A stretch of DNA of 41,468 nucleotides from an uncultured Aquimarina sp. (GCA_947489195.1 CANLCT010000040.1:1-41468); one strand, 5' to 3'. Positions 1-8,979 are shown, numbered from the stretch's first letter. A program made the numbers and translations. The notes: generated by a model not told the origin, from the letters alone.

Positions 1-110
1 AAATTTGCGTCTGGTCATAATGCGTAATTTATTAAAAAATCACTTAATAAACTATATCAACAAAACTAGACATTCCAAAGTGTACTTTGAGCGAGCCTTG
101 TGTGGTGGCG

Positions 111-250
111 AAACAAAAAAATCAAGGCTAACAGAAACCTTCGGAAACAATGTACGGCTCAATCGCTATATTTTAGAAAACATTATAACTGATTAAGATT
201 GCTTTGAATTAACCTTAAACCTAGTAAATATTAAGAATATGTATTGCTAG
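111..250. repeat. Dispersed repeat copy (family R5), left spacer
   Basis: This ~140-bp stretch closely matches 4815-4955, with scattered substitutions and small indels; shared landmarks are CAATGTACGGCTC, CGCTATATTTTAGAAAACAT and GTATTGCTAG. It lies immediately downstream (in the sense of transcription) of the leftmost minus-strand gene, as the second copy lies downstream of the methyltransferase module boundary. A plus-strand reading frame at 5-196 crosses it but resembles no protein family and is not called. Confidence 0.75.
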
Positions 251-275
251 CTTTCTTAGACGCATACGATAATAT

Positions 276-1127
276 TTATGTGATTCCATCATAATTTCTC
301 TCTTGCATCCCTTTTTCTTTATAAGTTTTAGACCATCTCGAAATAACTTTATAATATTCTAAAACTTTAGGTTCTTTAATTTGAAGAAAATAAGGTTTTT
401 TCAATAATTTTTTGAAATAATCTTCTTTTTCCTGATATAATATCCACTCAAAACGCTTTTTTTTCACTTCCTTTTTTTTAAGATTTGTCTCGTCTAGATA
501 TGCTTTTTTATAATAGCTTACAGGCTTAATATCATTTATGTATAAAACCCAAAAAAAAAGAAAAAAACCAATCATTTCTGAAACTACTTGTTTTGTTTTT
601 ACTGAATTTTTATCCAAAATTGCATGTCCTAATTCGTGTATTATGACAGCTTCTATAAAAGGGTTTGGGATATCATTTGGTAGTGATTTTATTAAGGACT
701 GAATCAAAGGAGGCTGTTTATCTATGAATTTATTGTCTTCTTTTACAAAAACAAGAAGGTTCTCTTTATACATATATAATCCTGAATAAGATTCTTTGTA
801 AAAGTCATTAAGTATATCCTTTAAAAAGTTAAGTTTTTCAAATAATTTTATTTTTTTATCACGGTTTGATTGCTTATTAATTTTTTTTTCAACGAGTTTT
901 ACTAGCTTTTCCAATGTTTGTTTTGATAAACAAGTTAATTTGTCATTTGATATTAATTTAGATATCTCTTCCCAATCTTTTTTATTAAGATAAACATGAT
1001 TTGATTTATATTCTATGTCTATAAATAATTTTTTAATATCCTTTTTAATATATTTATTTATTATATTAACTACATATGTTTTATCTAGTCGATTACTTAC
1101 AACTTTTAATTCCTCTTTTAAAAACAT
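276..1127 (-). CDS. HExxH metallopeptidase-like protein, unknown family
   Basis: A 283-residue, lysine-rich protein. Residues 164-168 read HELGH, a zinc-metallopeptidase motif, with E184 about 16 residues later as a possible third ligand (S-E-M-I-G-F-F), as in gluzincins. A hydrophobic stretch at about 186-198 follows the motif and could be a membrane or buried helix. There is no signal peptide at the N-terminus. It is the second gene of a two-gene leftward unit, starting 29 nt after the stop of the 911-aa gene, so the two are probably co-transcribed. A peptidase role is inferred from the motif only; the rest of the chain matches no family I recognise, and an effector or toxin role is possible but unproven. 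Confidence 0.6.
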   Translation of the reverse strand: MFLKEELKVVSNRLDKTYVVNIINKYIKKDIKKLFIDIEYKSNHVYLNKKDWEEISKLISNDKLTCLSKQTLEKLVKLVEKKINKQSNRDKKIKLFEKLNFLKDILNDFYKESYSGLYMYKENLLVFVKEDNKFIDKQPPLIQSLIKSLPNDIPNPFIEAVIIHELGHAILDKNSVKTKQVVSEMIGFFLFFWVLYINDIKPVSYYKKAYLDETNLKKKEVKKKRFEWILYQEKEDYFKKLLKKPYFLQIKEPKVLEYYKVISRWSKTYKEKGMQERNYDGIT

Positions 1128-1156
1128 TCTTAATGAAACATAATATATTGTTAATA

Positions 1157-3892
1157 TTATTTTTGTAATCCAGTTTTCGGATCATACTCTACTTCAACAG
1201 GAACAATCTGATCAGTTGGTAATACTTCAATCCATTGATCAAATATTTCAAAATCCTCTGTTGTTTGTGCTTTAAAACCACCTTGTAGTGGATAAAAGCC
1301 ATATTCATAGACTTTATCAATTGGTGTGGCATTAACGGTGTTGTCATCATCAATTGGTGGATGTTTAGTAACTGTTTTACCTTTCTCATGTTTTTCTTTT
1401 ACTCTATCTGCCAAATATTCGAGTATATCCATTATAGTCTTATCGCGATATTCTTCTGGCACATCTCCTCCAGATTCGTATTTAGCATTAAGACCTTCTT
1501 CACCTTCTATATGTTTTAACCAATTTAGAGCTTCCCTTTCTTTTCCTGGTCTAATAGGTATTACTGCTTTTACCCAAGGTGCATTTAAGAAAGCATTTCT
1601 CATATTGTCACCATCCAATTGCATTAACCAACCTAAAGAGCTTCCTAATTTAGCAGGTTTTGATTCTTCGGTAATAAGGTAATTCTCATCTCTGTCTGGA
1701 TCACCCCAATCGACTAGTGACTCTTTCAAATTTGCACCTCTAAATGAAGACTGTTTATAATTAATTTTATCTTTTGGTTTCCACCAATCTGGAGCAACAT
1801 AATAAAGCATTTTATTCACATCAAATATTGAATTTATCATCTCTGATATTATATGATGTTCCTTCTCTTCTTCGTTTAATTTATAATCATCACCATAAAC
1901 ACTATCCATAAGAGACTTTATTAATTTTCTGTAAACAATTATTCTTTCTTCTTCTCTTAATTCTCTGAAATTACGTTCATTAATATTTGAAGCAAAATTC
2001 ACTCTCTCTTTAACTTTTTCCAAATATGCTTCTTGGATTGCTCTATCAACTTTAAGGCCATATGCATCTTCTGAAGCAGTATTAGCATCTGTAATTTTTT
2101 TTATAGCTAGGTCATTAGGTTCCCAAACCCCTCTAAAAGTAATATCTAGTTGTAATTTACCTCCATAATTAACATTTAAAAGATTTACTTTGAAAACTCC
2201 TGATTTAAATTCTTCAGAAATGAAATCACCCAAAATTTGTAAACTACAGACATTTCCATTTGTAGATGCCAAATCAACACTTTTAAGTATATAATTTTCT
2301 TCAGGAGGCATTAAAGCAATTTCATGTTCAGTTTTTATTAATCCTTCAGCTACATAATTATCTTGGTTTTTATCTATTTCTATACCGTTTTCATAAGTTT
2401 TGTCCGTTTTTAAATTATCAAATTCCTTATATCTACCTTCTCTAAAAACTGGAACAAATGGAATGGAAACAGGATGTTCGATTGTTTTTTTCTTTGGTAA
2501 TTCAGCTAAAGATTCTCTAGGTATACTATCTAAATCTGCTGGTGAAGCAATATGAATTAGATTTGCAAGCCCTAATTCTTTACCCGGATTATCAACAAAT
2601 GTCTGCCAACATAAATATGATCCTATGTCTTGAACTTGAACACCTACTTGGCGCATTTTTCTACGCAATTCATAATTTATTAGCTTATCTGTAGTATTAG
2701 CCAGAACATATTTTTTAAAACTAGTTTCTACATATTCCTCTACAGATTTAAAATTAGTCTTATAACTCCTTCTTATTTTTGATGATATTTTATGAGATTG
2801 TTCCCTCATACGCTTATGCGCTTCTTCTTTTGCGATGTTTCTTGTAGTGTCAAATTCTAAATTTGTTGATGCATTCATATTACCACTACCCCATTCTTGA
2901 TATACATCTACAGAAGCTCCTATACTTATGTCTTGATTGTTCTCTTTTTTTATTGCTTCTGAAAACTCATCTGATACTTTTTGATATTCTTCAGTTTCAA
3001 TGGTTGACTCGTATAACTCTTCAATAGATTTTTCTATCAATTTTTTAGATGTCTTTTCTTCAATCAATGTTACTGAAGCACCAGGGCTTAACCAAACATG
3101 GTCAACTGGAGTACCAAGAAAGGTATCAAACTCAAAAAAATATTGCCTAAAAAGATGTACAATACCCATTGGTGATAAAGTAATGTCCTTTAAATCGTTT
3201 TGAGGGTCAAAATATGTTGTAGTAGTAATACCTAGAACTTCATTAATGTTATTGGGACTAATTTTATTTGAAGTTTCTCGCAACTTAAATTCTTCACTTA
3301 TAATATTGATTATATCATTTTTTCTATCTGCCTTTGAAAGATCTTTTAAAAGTTCTAACATTCTCAATTCTAATGTTAATTTTTGATTGTAATTTTTTAA
3401 AATAAGATTTCTTTGTCCTTCATATGGTGATTCATGTGGATAATTAAGTTCTTTACAATTGGTAGTAAAATTATCCCTAATTTTAGTTGTAATGGCATTT
3501 CTTAAGCCTACAACTGTTTGGTCTGTTATCTTATTTAAGTAATTAAATATGGCTTCACTTATTTCCATCGTTGTAGATGGCCTAGGGGGGTTACTATCGA
3601 GAACTATTGTAGTAAGAATAGATATTATAATACTAGAAGAATTTGGAAAAGGTTTACTTGGTTTATCTTCAAATTCCGCTTTAATTTGACAATTCTCATA
3701 ATTCTGATCATCAATTTTACCAAACAAACTATATTTTGACAAAAGTGGTTTTAAACTATCTAAATATTTGGGAGGTGAAAACAGCCTTTCCTCGATTCTT
3801 TTTGATTTCCAGCCAATCATAGCTGAATAAACCCCAAAAATTTCACTAGCATAAGGGAGTGATCCTTCAAATTTCTTTAAATCTAATTTCAT
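1157..3892 (-). CDS. Large hypothetical protein, 911 aa
   Basis: I do not recognise this 911-residue protein with confidence. It has no signal peptide and no clear transmembrane segments. A helical, charged central part (about 270-400) contains long Glu/Lys-rich runs (possible coiled coil) followed by a more beta-like region, and the C-terminal third holds a motif-like block (G-W-L-M-Q-L-D-G-D-N near 755, then A-P-W-V-K-A-V-I-P-I-R-P-G-K-E) that looks like a conserved functional site. Size, soluble character and a downstream HELGH protein would suit a structural or delivered component paired with a peptidase, but that is inference. ATG start at 3892; the gene is preceded by a repeat-filled spacer and followed 29 nt later by the peptidase gene. 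Confidence 0.7.
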   Translation of the reverse strand: MKLDLKKFEGSLPYASEIFGVYSAMIGWKSKRIEERLFSPPKYLDSLKPLLSKYSLFGKIDDQNYENCQIKAEFEDKPSKPFPNSSSIIISILTTIVLDSNPPRPSTTMEISEAIFNYLNKITDQTVVGLRNAITTKIRDNFTTNCKELNYPHESPYEGQRNLILKNYNQKLTLELRMLELLKDLSKADRKNDIINIISEEFKLRETSNKISPNNINEVLGITTTTYFDPQNDLKDITLSPMGIVHLFRQYFFEFDTFLGTPVDHVWLSPGASVTLIEEKTSKKLIEKSIEELYESTIETEEYQKVSDEFSEAIKKENNQDISIGASVDVYQEWGSGNMNASTNLEFDTTRNIAKEEAHKRMREQSHKISSKIRRSYKTNFKSVEEYVETSFKKYVLANTTDKLINYELRRKMRQVGVQVQDIGSYLCWQTFVDNPGKELGLANLIHIASPADLDSIPRESLAELPKKKTIEHPVSIPFVPVFREGRYKEFDNLKTDKTYENGIEIDKNQDNYVAEGLIKTEHEIALMPPEENYILKSVDLASTNGNVCSLQILGDFISEEFKSGVFKVNLLNVNYGGKLQLDITFRGVWEPNDLAIKKITDANTASEDAYGLKVDRAIQEAYLEKVKERVNFASNINERNFRELREEERIIVYRKLIKSLMDSVYGDDYKLNEEEKEHHIISEMINSIFDVNKMLYYVAPDWWKPKDKINYKQSSFRGANLKESLVDWGDPDRDENYLITEESKPAKLGSSLGWLMQLDGDNMRNAFLNAPWVKAVIPIRPGKEREALNWLKHIEGEEGLNAKYESGGDVPEEYRDKTIMDILEYLADRVKEKHEKGKTVTKHPPIDDDNTVNATPIDKVYEYGFYPLQGGFKAQTTEDFEIFDQWIEVLPTDQIVPVEVEYDPKTGLQK

Positions 3893-4024
3893 AATTAGTT
3901 ATATAAAATAAATTAAACTTTGTGGCATATAACATATCAACTCTAAAAATTAAAACGCTATTGAACTTATGGGGAGAAAAAAACATATTGACTTACAATA
4001 CATTATAAATATATGAAATATTAT

Positions 4025-4171
4025 CCATTCCATACACATTCCCACTTCACTCCTATCGTCGCTTCGGGCAAAGCGTATTCCATTACATTTTTAAAGAAAC
4101 TTTTAGAAAGAAAAAAAATAAAAGAAGATTAGTACTGGTAAAAGCTTTTTACCAAAGCACATTATAAGACA
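4025..4171. repeat. Dispersed repeat R1, copy A
   Basis: About 147 bp beginning CCATTCCATACACAT and containing GTATTCCATTACATTTTTAA. It matches 8472-8633, 9682-9771 and 13245-13412 in the same orientation. This copy lacks the TTACATAACG box found near the end of the other three, keeping only CACATTATAAGACA. It lies about 130 bp upstream of the 911-aa gene start, the same position relative to the following gene as the other copies. Confidence 0.8.
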
Positions 4172-4540
4172 AATGTAATATATGAGCAAAAGGGCGAATA
4201 GCACTTTTTCTGTTCTATTTGCATAGATGTAGATATAGCGCCTTTAGGTCTATATCGTCAGCATTTATGTAACAGCCGTTTTACGACCTGAGTTTGATTT
4301 ATATTCGTAAGCTATAATGTTATATTATGTAAAATATCCCACAGTGTTCGGTCTTTTAAAGAAACTGTAGTACTGGGGCCATTAAACATTTGGCATTGGG
4401 TTTAGTACTAAATAAGAAACATTCTGATGTTTGTACTATAATTAGTCGCTATGTAAAATTGCCGCTGCCTATGCGCTCGATTGCTTTTTATAAATTAAAC
4501 GCTTATGGCGTTTATTTCTAAACTCAATTTCCAACCGCAT

Positions 4541-4654
4541 AGCCACCACCGCCATAAAAAAGCTAACCTTTTAGATTGTTTCAAAATTCTCGTATTTGAT
4601 AATAATCCTGCAATATTTTTTTCTACGGCATTCTCGTAAAAGTTTCCGCAAGAG
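4541..4654. repeat. Dispersed repeat R3, copy A
   Basis: Begins AGCCACCACC, contains CATAAAAAAGCTAACCTTTTAG and ends GTTTCCGCAAGAG. Related copies are 8788-8878 (most similar in the first half) and 13540-13651 (similar at both ends). It always lies to the right of R1 in a spacer, near the 3' end of the next minus-strand gene. Confidence 0.75.
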
Positions 4655-4814
4655 TATAAAATTATTCTGCGAGATAATTTCTATACACTTGCTTACTGTA
4701 GAGCTTCGATTCAACATTTTTAGATTTGAGAGCTTTAAAAACTTTAGAACTGAATTTGAAAATTACGACTACTAACAACTCATAATATTTATCTTTTTTC
4801 CTTGATGAAAAAAG

Positions 4815-4955
4815 AAACAAAAAAATCAAGGCTAGCAGAAAACTTTGGAAACAATGTACGGCTCTCAATCGCTATATTTTAGAAAACATTGTAACACATT
4901 AAAATGCTTTGAACTAGCTTTAAACCTCGTAACTATCAATAACATGTATTGCTAG
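4815..4955. repeat. Dispersed repeat R5, copy B
   Basis: Second copy of the ~140-bp repeat at 111-250, same orientation, sharing AATCAAGGCTA, CAATGTACGGCTC and GTATTGCTAG. It is directly followed by the R4 copy at 4958. Confidence 0.8.
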
Positions 4956-4957
4956 AC

Positions 4958-5012
4958 CTCTAAAATATGTACGCTCATTCACCTATTGTTTTAACCAAAG
5001 TTTTCTGAGGCC
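4958..5012. repeat. Dispersed repeat R4, copy A
   Basis: A 55-bp sequence identical to 10074-10128 except at two positions, starting CTCTAAAATATGTACGCTC and ending TTTTCTGAGGCC. Both copies are in the same orientation and close to the 3' end of a leftward gene (methyltransferase here, EEP nuclease at the other). Confidence 0.9.
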
Positions 5013-5082
5013 GTCTTGCCAACCGCATCATCTGTCATAAAAGTGTGTATTCTATTTTACAAAATGTGATGTAGTTGTATTT

Positions 5083-6429
5083 TCAAATTGCAATTTTCTG
5101 CTCATTGTCAATATTATCAGGTATTTTAATATCATGTTCACTATTTTTTTCTATGATCAAATTTGAAGCTATTAACTCTACGACATGAGCATTAACTGCA
5201 TTACCAAGAGCCCCAAAACAAGTACCTATATTTTTTGGCAATAAAATTCCTTCTAAAGATTGTATTCTGGCTCCTTCCTTTGGAGTAATATATCTGTTTT
5301 CCCACCCAATAATAGGTCTTTGAGTACCTACCGTAACCAATGACGGAAAGAAATCAGTTTTCTTAACCCTAACTCCTGAGCCTCTAAATTGTATTATATA
5401 TTTAGACAAATCTCTTTCTCCTCCTTGCACATTCCACTCGAATTTTTGCCAACTAGAAACACCTGTTTCTTTTATTTTATCAACAATAGGTTTTAATTCG
5501 GTTTTATATTTTTCATAAAAAGCCCTATTATTTCTAATGTAACGCTTTTTCCAATTAGGAAACTGAATTGATTTTCCAGAGTCTTTATCTAATTGATTAT
5601 TCTTTGCATAATTAGGTAAATTATTAAATTTTTCTTCTCTACTCATACCTTTAAGAGGAATTCCAAATTTACCTTTACATCTCCCTAACACATTGGAAGA
5701 AGTTCTAAATGGAATTTCATCCTCAAAAGGATAAGTAGCTCCAAATTCCATACTCCAAATTGGAAAACCAGGTAAGTTATCTTCTATAGGAATTTTGTTT
5801 ATAAACTCTTGCCACAATTGAATAACATAAATTTTTTCATTCTCAAGTTTGGTCGCGTTAAAGGGGTTCTTATCTAAAAAATTTAAAATTGAATCAGTAG
5901 AATCGGATTGCTCAGGCCAATTAAAATGCTCTATCCCATCTTTTGATCCTATTATAAATATTCTCTCCCTATGTTGAGGGATTCCATAATTATGAGGAGA
6001 TAATATTTTATCATCTATGGAATATTTAAGTTTGTTTTTAAGTTTATTTTCAATGTATTTCCAAGTGTTAAAATTGTCGTGACTCTTGAGGTTTCTAACA
6101 TTTTCCAAAATAAAATACTTAGGCTGATGATAATTAATTATCTCAACTAATTTATCAAACAAGTTTCCATTTTTTTCATCTTCAAGTCCTAATTGATCTC
6201 CAGCTTTAGAAAATGGTTGGCAAGGAAATCCTGCGCAGAGTATGTCAAATTTTGGAATGTTACAAATCTCAACTTTAGTTATATCACGATTAACAGGTAT
6301 TTTAAAGTTTTCTTCATATAATAATGCTAAGTTTTCTTTTTTTTCACTGGCAAAAACACATTCATGCCCTAGATTTTCAAGTGCTACATGAAAACCTCCT
6401 AAACCAGCAAATAAATCTATAAACTTCAT
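5083..6429 (-). CDS. DNA (cytosine-5) methyltransferase
   Basis: A 448-residue C5 cytosine methyltransferase. The ordered motifs are visible: motif I F-A-G-L-G-G at 7-12 (S-adenosylmethionine binding), motif IV with the catalytic P-C-Q at 69-71, motif VI E-N-V at 109-111, motif VIII Q-H-R-E-R-I-F at 152-158, then a variable target-recognition region (about 180-360), and motifs IX-X (G-A-R-I-Q-S-L and G-N-A-V-N near the C-terminus). Its start codon overlaps the stop of the upstream nuclease-like gene by 4 nt, so expression is probably coupled. As the last gene of a three-gene unit it would protect host sites from the partner nuclease. The target sequence cannot be read from the protein. Confidence 0.93.
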   Translation of the reverse strand: MKFIDLFAGLGGFHVALENLGHECVFASEKKENLALLYEENFKIPVNRDITKVEICNIPKFDILCAGFPCQPFSKAGDQLGLEDEKNGNLFDKLVEIINYHQPKYFILENVRNLKSHDNFNTWKYIENKLKNKLKYSIDDKILSPHNYGIPQHRERIFIIGSKDGIEHFNWPEQSDSTDSILNFLDKNPFNATKLENEKIYVIQLWQEFINKIPIEDNLPGFPIWSMEFGATYPFEDEIPFRTSSNVLGRCKGKFGIPLKGMSREEKFNNLPNYAKNNQLDKDSGKSIQFPNWKKRYIRNNRAFYEKYKTELKPIVDKIKETGVSSWQKFEWNVQGGERDLSKYIIQFRGSGVRVKKTDFFPSLVTVGTQRPIIGWENRYITPKEGARIQSLEGILLPKNIGTCFGALGNAVNAHVVELIASNLIIEKNSEHDIKIPDNIDNEQKIAI

Positions 6430-7229
6430 ATGCCTTGAATAATTTTATCATTACACCATTTTGATACATCTCTTCTTAAAGCAGTATCAACTTCTTTTTC
6501 ATATAAAAAATTATAGATTCTAAGTCTATCTAGTAGCATTCCAAATGTCGATGCATTTTTTTCCCATTTCTTTTTTTCAACATAATCAACAGTTGATATA
6601 GATTGAATAATATTTTCTCTATACCATAAGATATATTTATCCCATCGATTCATTATTATAGGTTTTTTTGCCGTCCAATGTTTACCTGCAGCACATTGCA
6701 ATAAAACATATAAATTAGAACCTCTGTCGTCATTAAAAGACTTATAACCAACAACATCTACTCCATCATCTTTATAGCTTGAATCAGCTCTTTGTCCTCT
6801 AACTTCATTACAAAGTTTTGATACTTCATTTAAATTATCATTGAAACCTATTTTTACAGGAAAACCTAAAGTAAATATTTCTCCATTTATAAAATTTTTT
6901 AAAGCCTCTCCTGATATTCTTTCAAACAGATTTGTACCACCTGAATTATCATTAGCTCCGTTAAAAGCATAGAATAAGCATAAAAAGTATTCTGGAATTT
7001 CATCCCATAAAAAATTTGGAATTATTCTGTTATTAGAAATAGTATAAATAGGATTTTTATATAAATTAGCCCTTGATTCTAAGATGCTTATCCATTCATC
7101 AACAATAGTTTCGTCTTCTCCACTTAAACTACAAATTAATGATTTACTTAATGGTCTTTTATCTTTAAGTAAATTTAATTCTAACCACTCAATTTCTCGA
7201 CCAGTTTTAAAACCAATATATTGTGACAT
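6426..7229 (-). CDS. PD-(D/E)XK-like restriction nuclease candidate
   Basis: A 267-residue soluble protein. Residues 154-160 (D-D-G-V-D-V-V) followed by Q178-C-A-A-G-K183 fit the D...(E/Q)xK pattern of PD-(D/E)XK nucleases with a Q-type variant, as in Mrr-like enzymes, although the spacing to K183 is longer than usual. The first 110 residues look like a separate helical domain (Y-F-L-C-L-F-Y-A-F-N region). It sits between a ParB-like gene (2-nt gap upstream) and the cytosine methyltransferase (4-nt overlap downstream), exactly where the cutting subunit of a restriction-modification unit would be. Nuclease activity is inferred from motif and context; I do not recognise a named family. Confidence 0.65.
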   Translation of the reverse strand: MSQYIGFKTGREIEWLELNLLKDKRPLSKSLICSLSGEDETIVDEWISILESRANLYKNPIYTISNNRIIPNFLWDEIPEYFLCLFYAFNGANDNSGGTNLFERISGEALKNFINGEIFTLGFPVKIGFNDNLNEVSKLCNEVRGQRADSSYKDDGVDVVGYKSFNDDRGSNLYVLLQCAAGKHWTAKKPIIMNRWDKYILWYRENIIQSISTVDYVEKKKWEKNASTFGMLLDRLRIYNFLYEKEVDTALRRDVSKWCNDKIIQGI

Positions 7230-7231
7230 TT

Positions 7232-8422
7232 TTATAGAAGATTAGATTTTAAAACTGTAATTAACTCTTCTAATTCAGAAACTTGTTTAATGAGTTCTTC
7301 ATCATTTTTATACTTATAAGCAAATTGTAAAGAGGTTTGCATTGCTTTACTTGCATCGTTTAATTTTTTAGAAAGATAATCTCGTTCTCCATTAGTTCTA
7401 TCAAAAGCTCCGTCAATATCTTTATGTTGTATTAAAAAATCAACAGCTTCTTGTTTTTTTACAATATGACTTAATGTACTCGTTATTTTTCTTGAATCTG
7501 TTAAAATTGGTTGTTCATTAGTATTTTTATTACCATATATCCAAGTTAAAACATTTTTAAAATTATCGTGTTTATCTGAAGTAATTAATTCAGAATTTAA
7601 ATCAACTTTAGAATAAGCTTCAACTCCTAAATATTCTCTTATTGATGCCGAATTATAAGCTACTGTTAATAATGAGAACTTATTAATGATTGGTCTTACG
7701 TTAAATTCTAAATTATCTCGAGCTTCTAAAAATAATTTATATGTTATATACTGCTTTCTTAGTTTATCTGACCTATCACCTACTACTTTTTGGACTTGTT
7801 TTATCGATTGCGAAATAGTTAGTCCTTTTTCAAGTTCTTGTTCAATTACACTTGCTGTATATGCTGCTTGTGCAAAAGCTTCCCATTTTAGTAAACCAGC
7901 AATATGTCTAACTCCAAGATAAGAAGAAACATCTTCTCTTTTTTCGTATATAATACAAGGAATGTTTGAAATATCTAATATCTTGGCACTATCATCTGTT
8001 TTTGGATAAAATCTATCAATACCCAGTTCCTTTCTGAGCCCTAAATCTGTAATAAGTTTAATGGCTGAAGTTCTTCTATTACCTTCAACTACTGTAAAGC
8101 TGATTTCTTTATTCTCAATTAAAACATTTATTGCCGCAGCTAAATTATCAGGGTTTGGATAAGTAGAAAAGGAAAAAGTTGAAGGGACTTTATTAGGAAC
8201 TACAATTATAGGTTCTTCGTCAAAATATCCATTTTCAACCAAAGACATTGCTACTGCTTCAGTATCAAAGTTTTCATATAAAACTGAAATTAAATCAAAT
8301 TGAGTAGCCTCATCAGGGTTTTCCAAATATGGAACTAAACGAGGGTTCTTATTATCAACTTGAATTAAATCTATTTTAATATCTAATTGGGGTCTTCTAT
8401 TGCCTTTACCTGCGAAAGTCAT
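7232..8422 (-). CDS. ParB/sulfiredoxin-fold protein of the R-M unit
   Basis: A 396-residue protein with a ParB/Srx-type N-terminal domain: I-P-like patch L-V-E-N-G-Y-F-D-E-E-P-I-I-V at 61-74 and the nucleotide-site motif E-G-N-R-R-T-S-A at 113-120 (compare G-E-R-R in ParB). Residues 170-250 resemble a helical DNA-binding segment (L-L-K-W-E-A-F-A-Q-A-A and the following K-Q-V-Q-K-V-V), and the C-terminus (350-396) is coiled-coil-like. No ParA or parS-like repeats are nearby, so a partition role is unlikely; as the first gene of the unit it probably acts with the nuclease and methyltransferase, for example as an NTP-dependent specificity or sensing component. A TATATTTG box at 8442-8449 on the minus strand, about 20 nt before the ATG, matches the Bacteroidota -7 consensus. 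Confidence 0.75.
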   Translation of the reverse strand: MTFAGKGNRRPQLDIKIDLIQVDNKNPRLVPYLENPDEATQFDLISVLYENFDTEAVAMSLVENGYFDEEPIIVVPNKVPSTFSFSTYPNPDNLAAAINVLIENKEISFTVVEGNRRTSAIKLITDLGLRKELGIDRFYPKTDDSAKILDISNIPCIIYEKREDVSSYLGVRHIAGLLKWEAFAQAAYTASVIEQELEKGLTISQSIKQVQKVVGDRSDKLRKQYITYKLFLEARDNLEFNVRPIINKFSLLTVAYNSASIREYLGVEAYSKVDLNSELITSDKHDNFKNVLTWIYGNKNTNEQPILTDSRKITSTLSHIVKKQEAVDFLIQHKDIDGAFDRTNGERDYLSKKLNDASKAMQTSLQFAYKYKNDEELIKQVSELEELITVLKSNLL

Positions 8423-8471
8423 TTATGATATTGTTTTGTAACAAATATAAATATAATATGCAATTACTAAC

Positions 8472-8633
8472 CCATTACATACATATTAAACTCCCCTCCT
8501 GCCGTCGGCTCGCATAATAAGTATTCCATTACATTTTAAAAGAAACATTTGAGAAGAAAAAAATAAAGAAGATTAGGTGGTAAAAAAGCTTTTTCCCAAA
8601 GCAAAGTTACATAACGCAGAACATTATACGACA
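8472..8633. repeat. Dispersed repeat R1, copy B
   Basis: About 160 bp aligned with 4025-4171 and 13245-13412 through GTATTCCATTACATTTT, a purine-rich run, CTTTTTCCCAAAGCAAAG and TTACATAACGCAGAACATTATA. It lies about 50 bp upstream of the ParB-like gene start. Confidence 0.82.
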
Positions 8634-8697
8634 AATATCCTATTTTGATTATATCTTGTTGTTATGTCATTTTAGGCTATAATTAGCCGTTATGTAA
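8607..8697. other. attC-like inverted repeat (91 nt)
   Basis: TTACATAACG at 8607-8616 is the exact reverse complement of CGTTATGTAA at 8688-8697. An inner pair, ATTATA at 8623-8628 and TATAAT at 8679-8684, is separated from the outer stem by short unpaired bases. Outer box with AAC/GTT core, inner box, extrahelical bases and ~90-nt length resemble the folded strand of an integron attC site, although the outer box deviates from the RYYYAAC consensus. Function is inference. Confidence 0.45.
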
Positions 8698-8787
8698 AAT
8701 TGCCGCTAGCAAATGCTCTATTGTTTTTTAAAAATAATTATGCTGCGCAATAATTTTTTTAAACACAATTTGCCAACGCTTTCCAGC

Positions 8788-8878
8788 TGCATAAAAAAGC
8801 TAACCTTTTAGAATGATTTATAATTCGCGTATTTAATAATAATCTTGCAAGATTATTTTCTAGGACATTCTCGTTAGG
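8788..8878. repeat. Dispersed repeat R3, copy B
   Basis: Shares GCATAAAAAAGCTAACC and TTTAATAATAATC-like segments with 4541-4654, then diverges before ACATTCTCGT. The full run 8697-8880 parallels 4447-4640, so R2 and R3 travel together in these two spacers. Confidence 0.7.
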
Positions 8879-8928
8879 TAATCAGGGCTTTCCAAAGCAA
8901 AGTTATCCCGATATGCATAGGGACAGGC

Positions 8929-8979
8929 TATAACGCAGAACATTCTAATTCAAAAAAAGAATTATAATCAGACGTTATA
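8929..8979. other. Short attC-like stem-loop next to the TA pair
   Basis: TATAACG at 8929-8935 pairs with CGTTATA at 8973-8979, and AATTC at 8947-8951 pairs with GAATT at 8959-8963 around an all-A loop, with bulged bases between the two stems. It lies 65 bp beyond the 3' end of the parE gene, the place where a gene cassette carries its attC site. CGCAGAACATT inside it repeats part of R1, so it may be a degenerate R1-derived copy. Confidence 0.4.

Larger units (their letters stand above)
3893..5082. other. Repeat-filled spacer between modules (1.2 kb)
   Basis: No convincing gene lies here. In order the spacer holds an R1 repeat copy (4025-4171), a perfect 7-bp stem-loop with GATATAG at 4232-4238 and CTATATC at 4250-4256, a block with CTATGTAAAATTGCCGCTGC near 4447 that matches 8690-8707, an AAACGC/GCGTTT hairpin near 4498-4514, then R3, R5 and R4 repeat copies. 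A 68-codon frame on the minus strand at 4662-4868 runs through R5 and has no family features, so it is not called. Confidence 0.7.

Noticed and set aside
5..196. 63-codon open frame on the plus strand
   Set aside because: It runs through repeat R5, resembles no family, and the matching R5 copy at 4815-4955 does not keep this frame.
4662..4868. 68-codon minus-strand frame in the 1.2-kb spacer
   Set aside because: It overlaps repeat R5, is low-complexity hydrophobic and Lys-rich, and has no counterpart at the other R5 copy.
7232..8422. ParB-like gene as evidence of a plasmid or chromosome origin
   Set aside because: No ParA, no repeated parS-like sites, and tight coupling to nuclease and methyltransferase genes.
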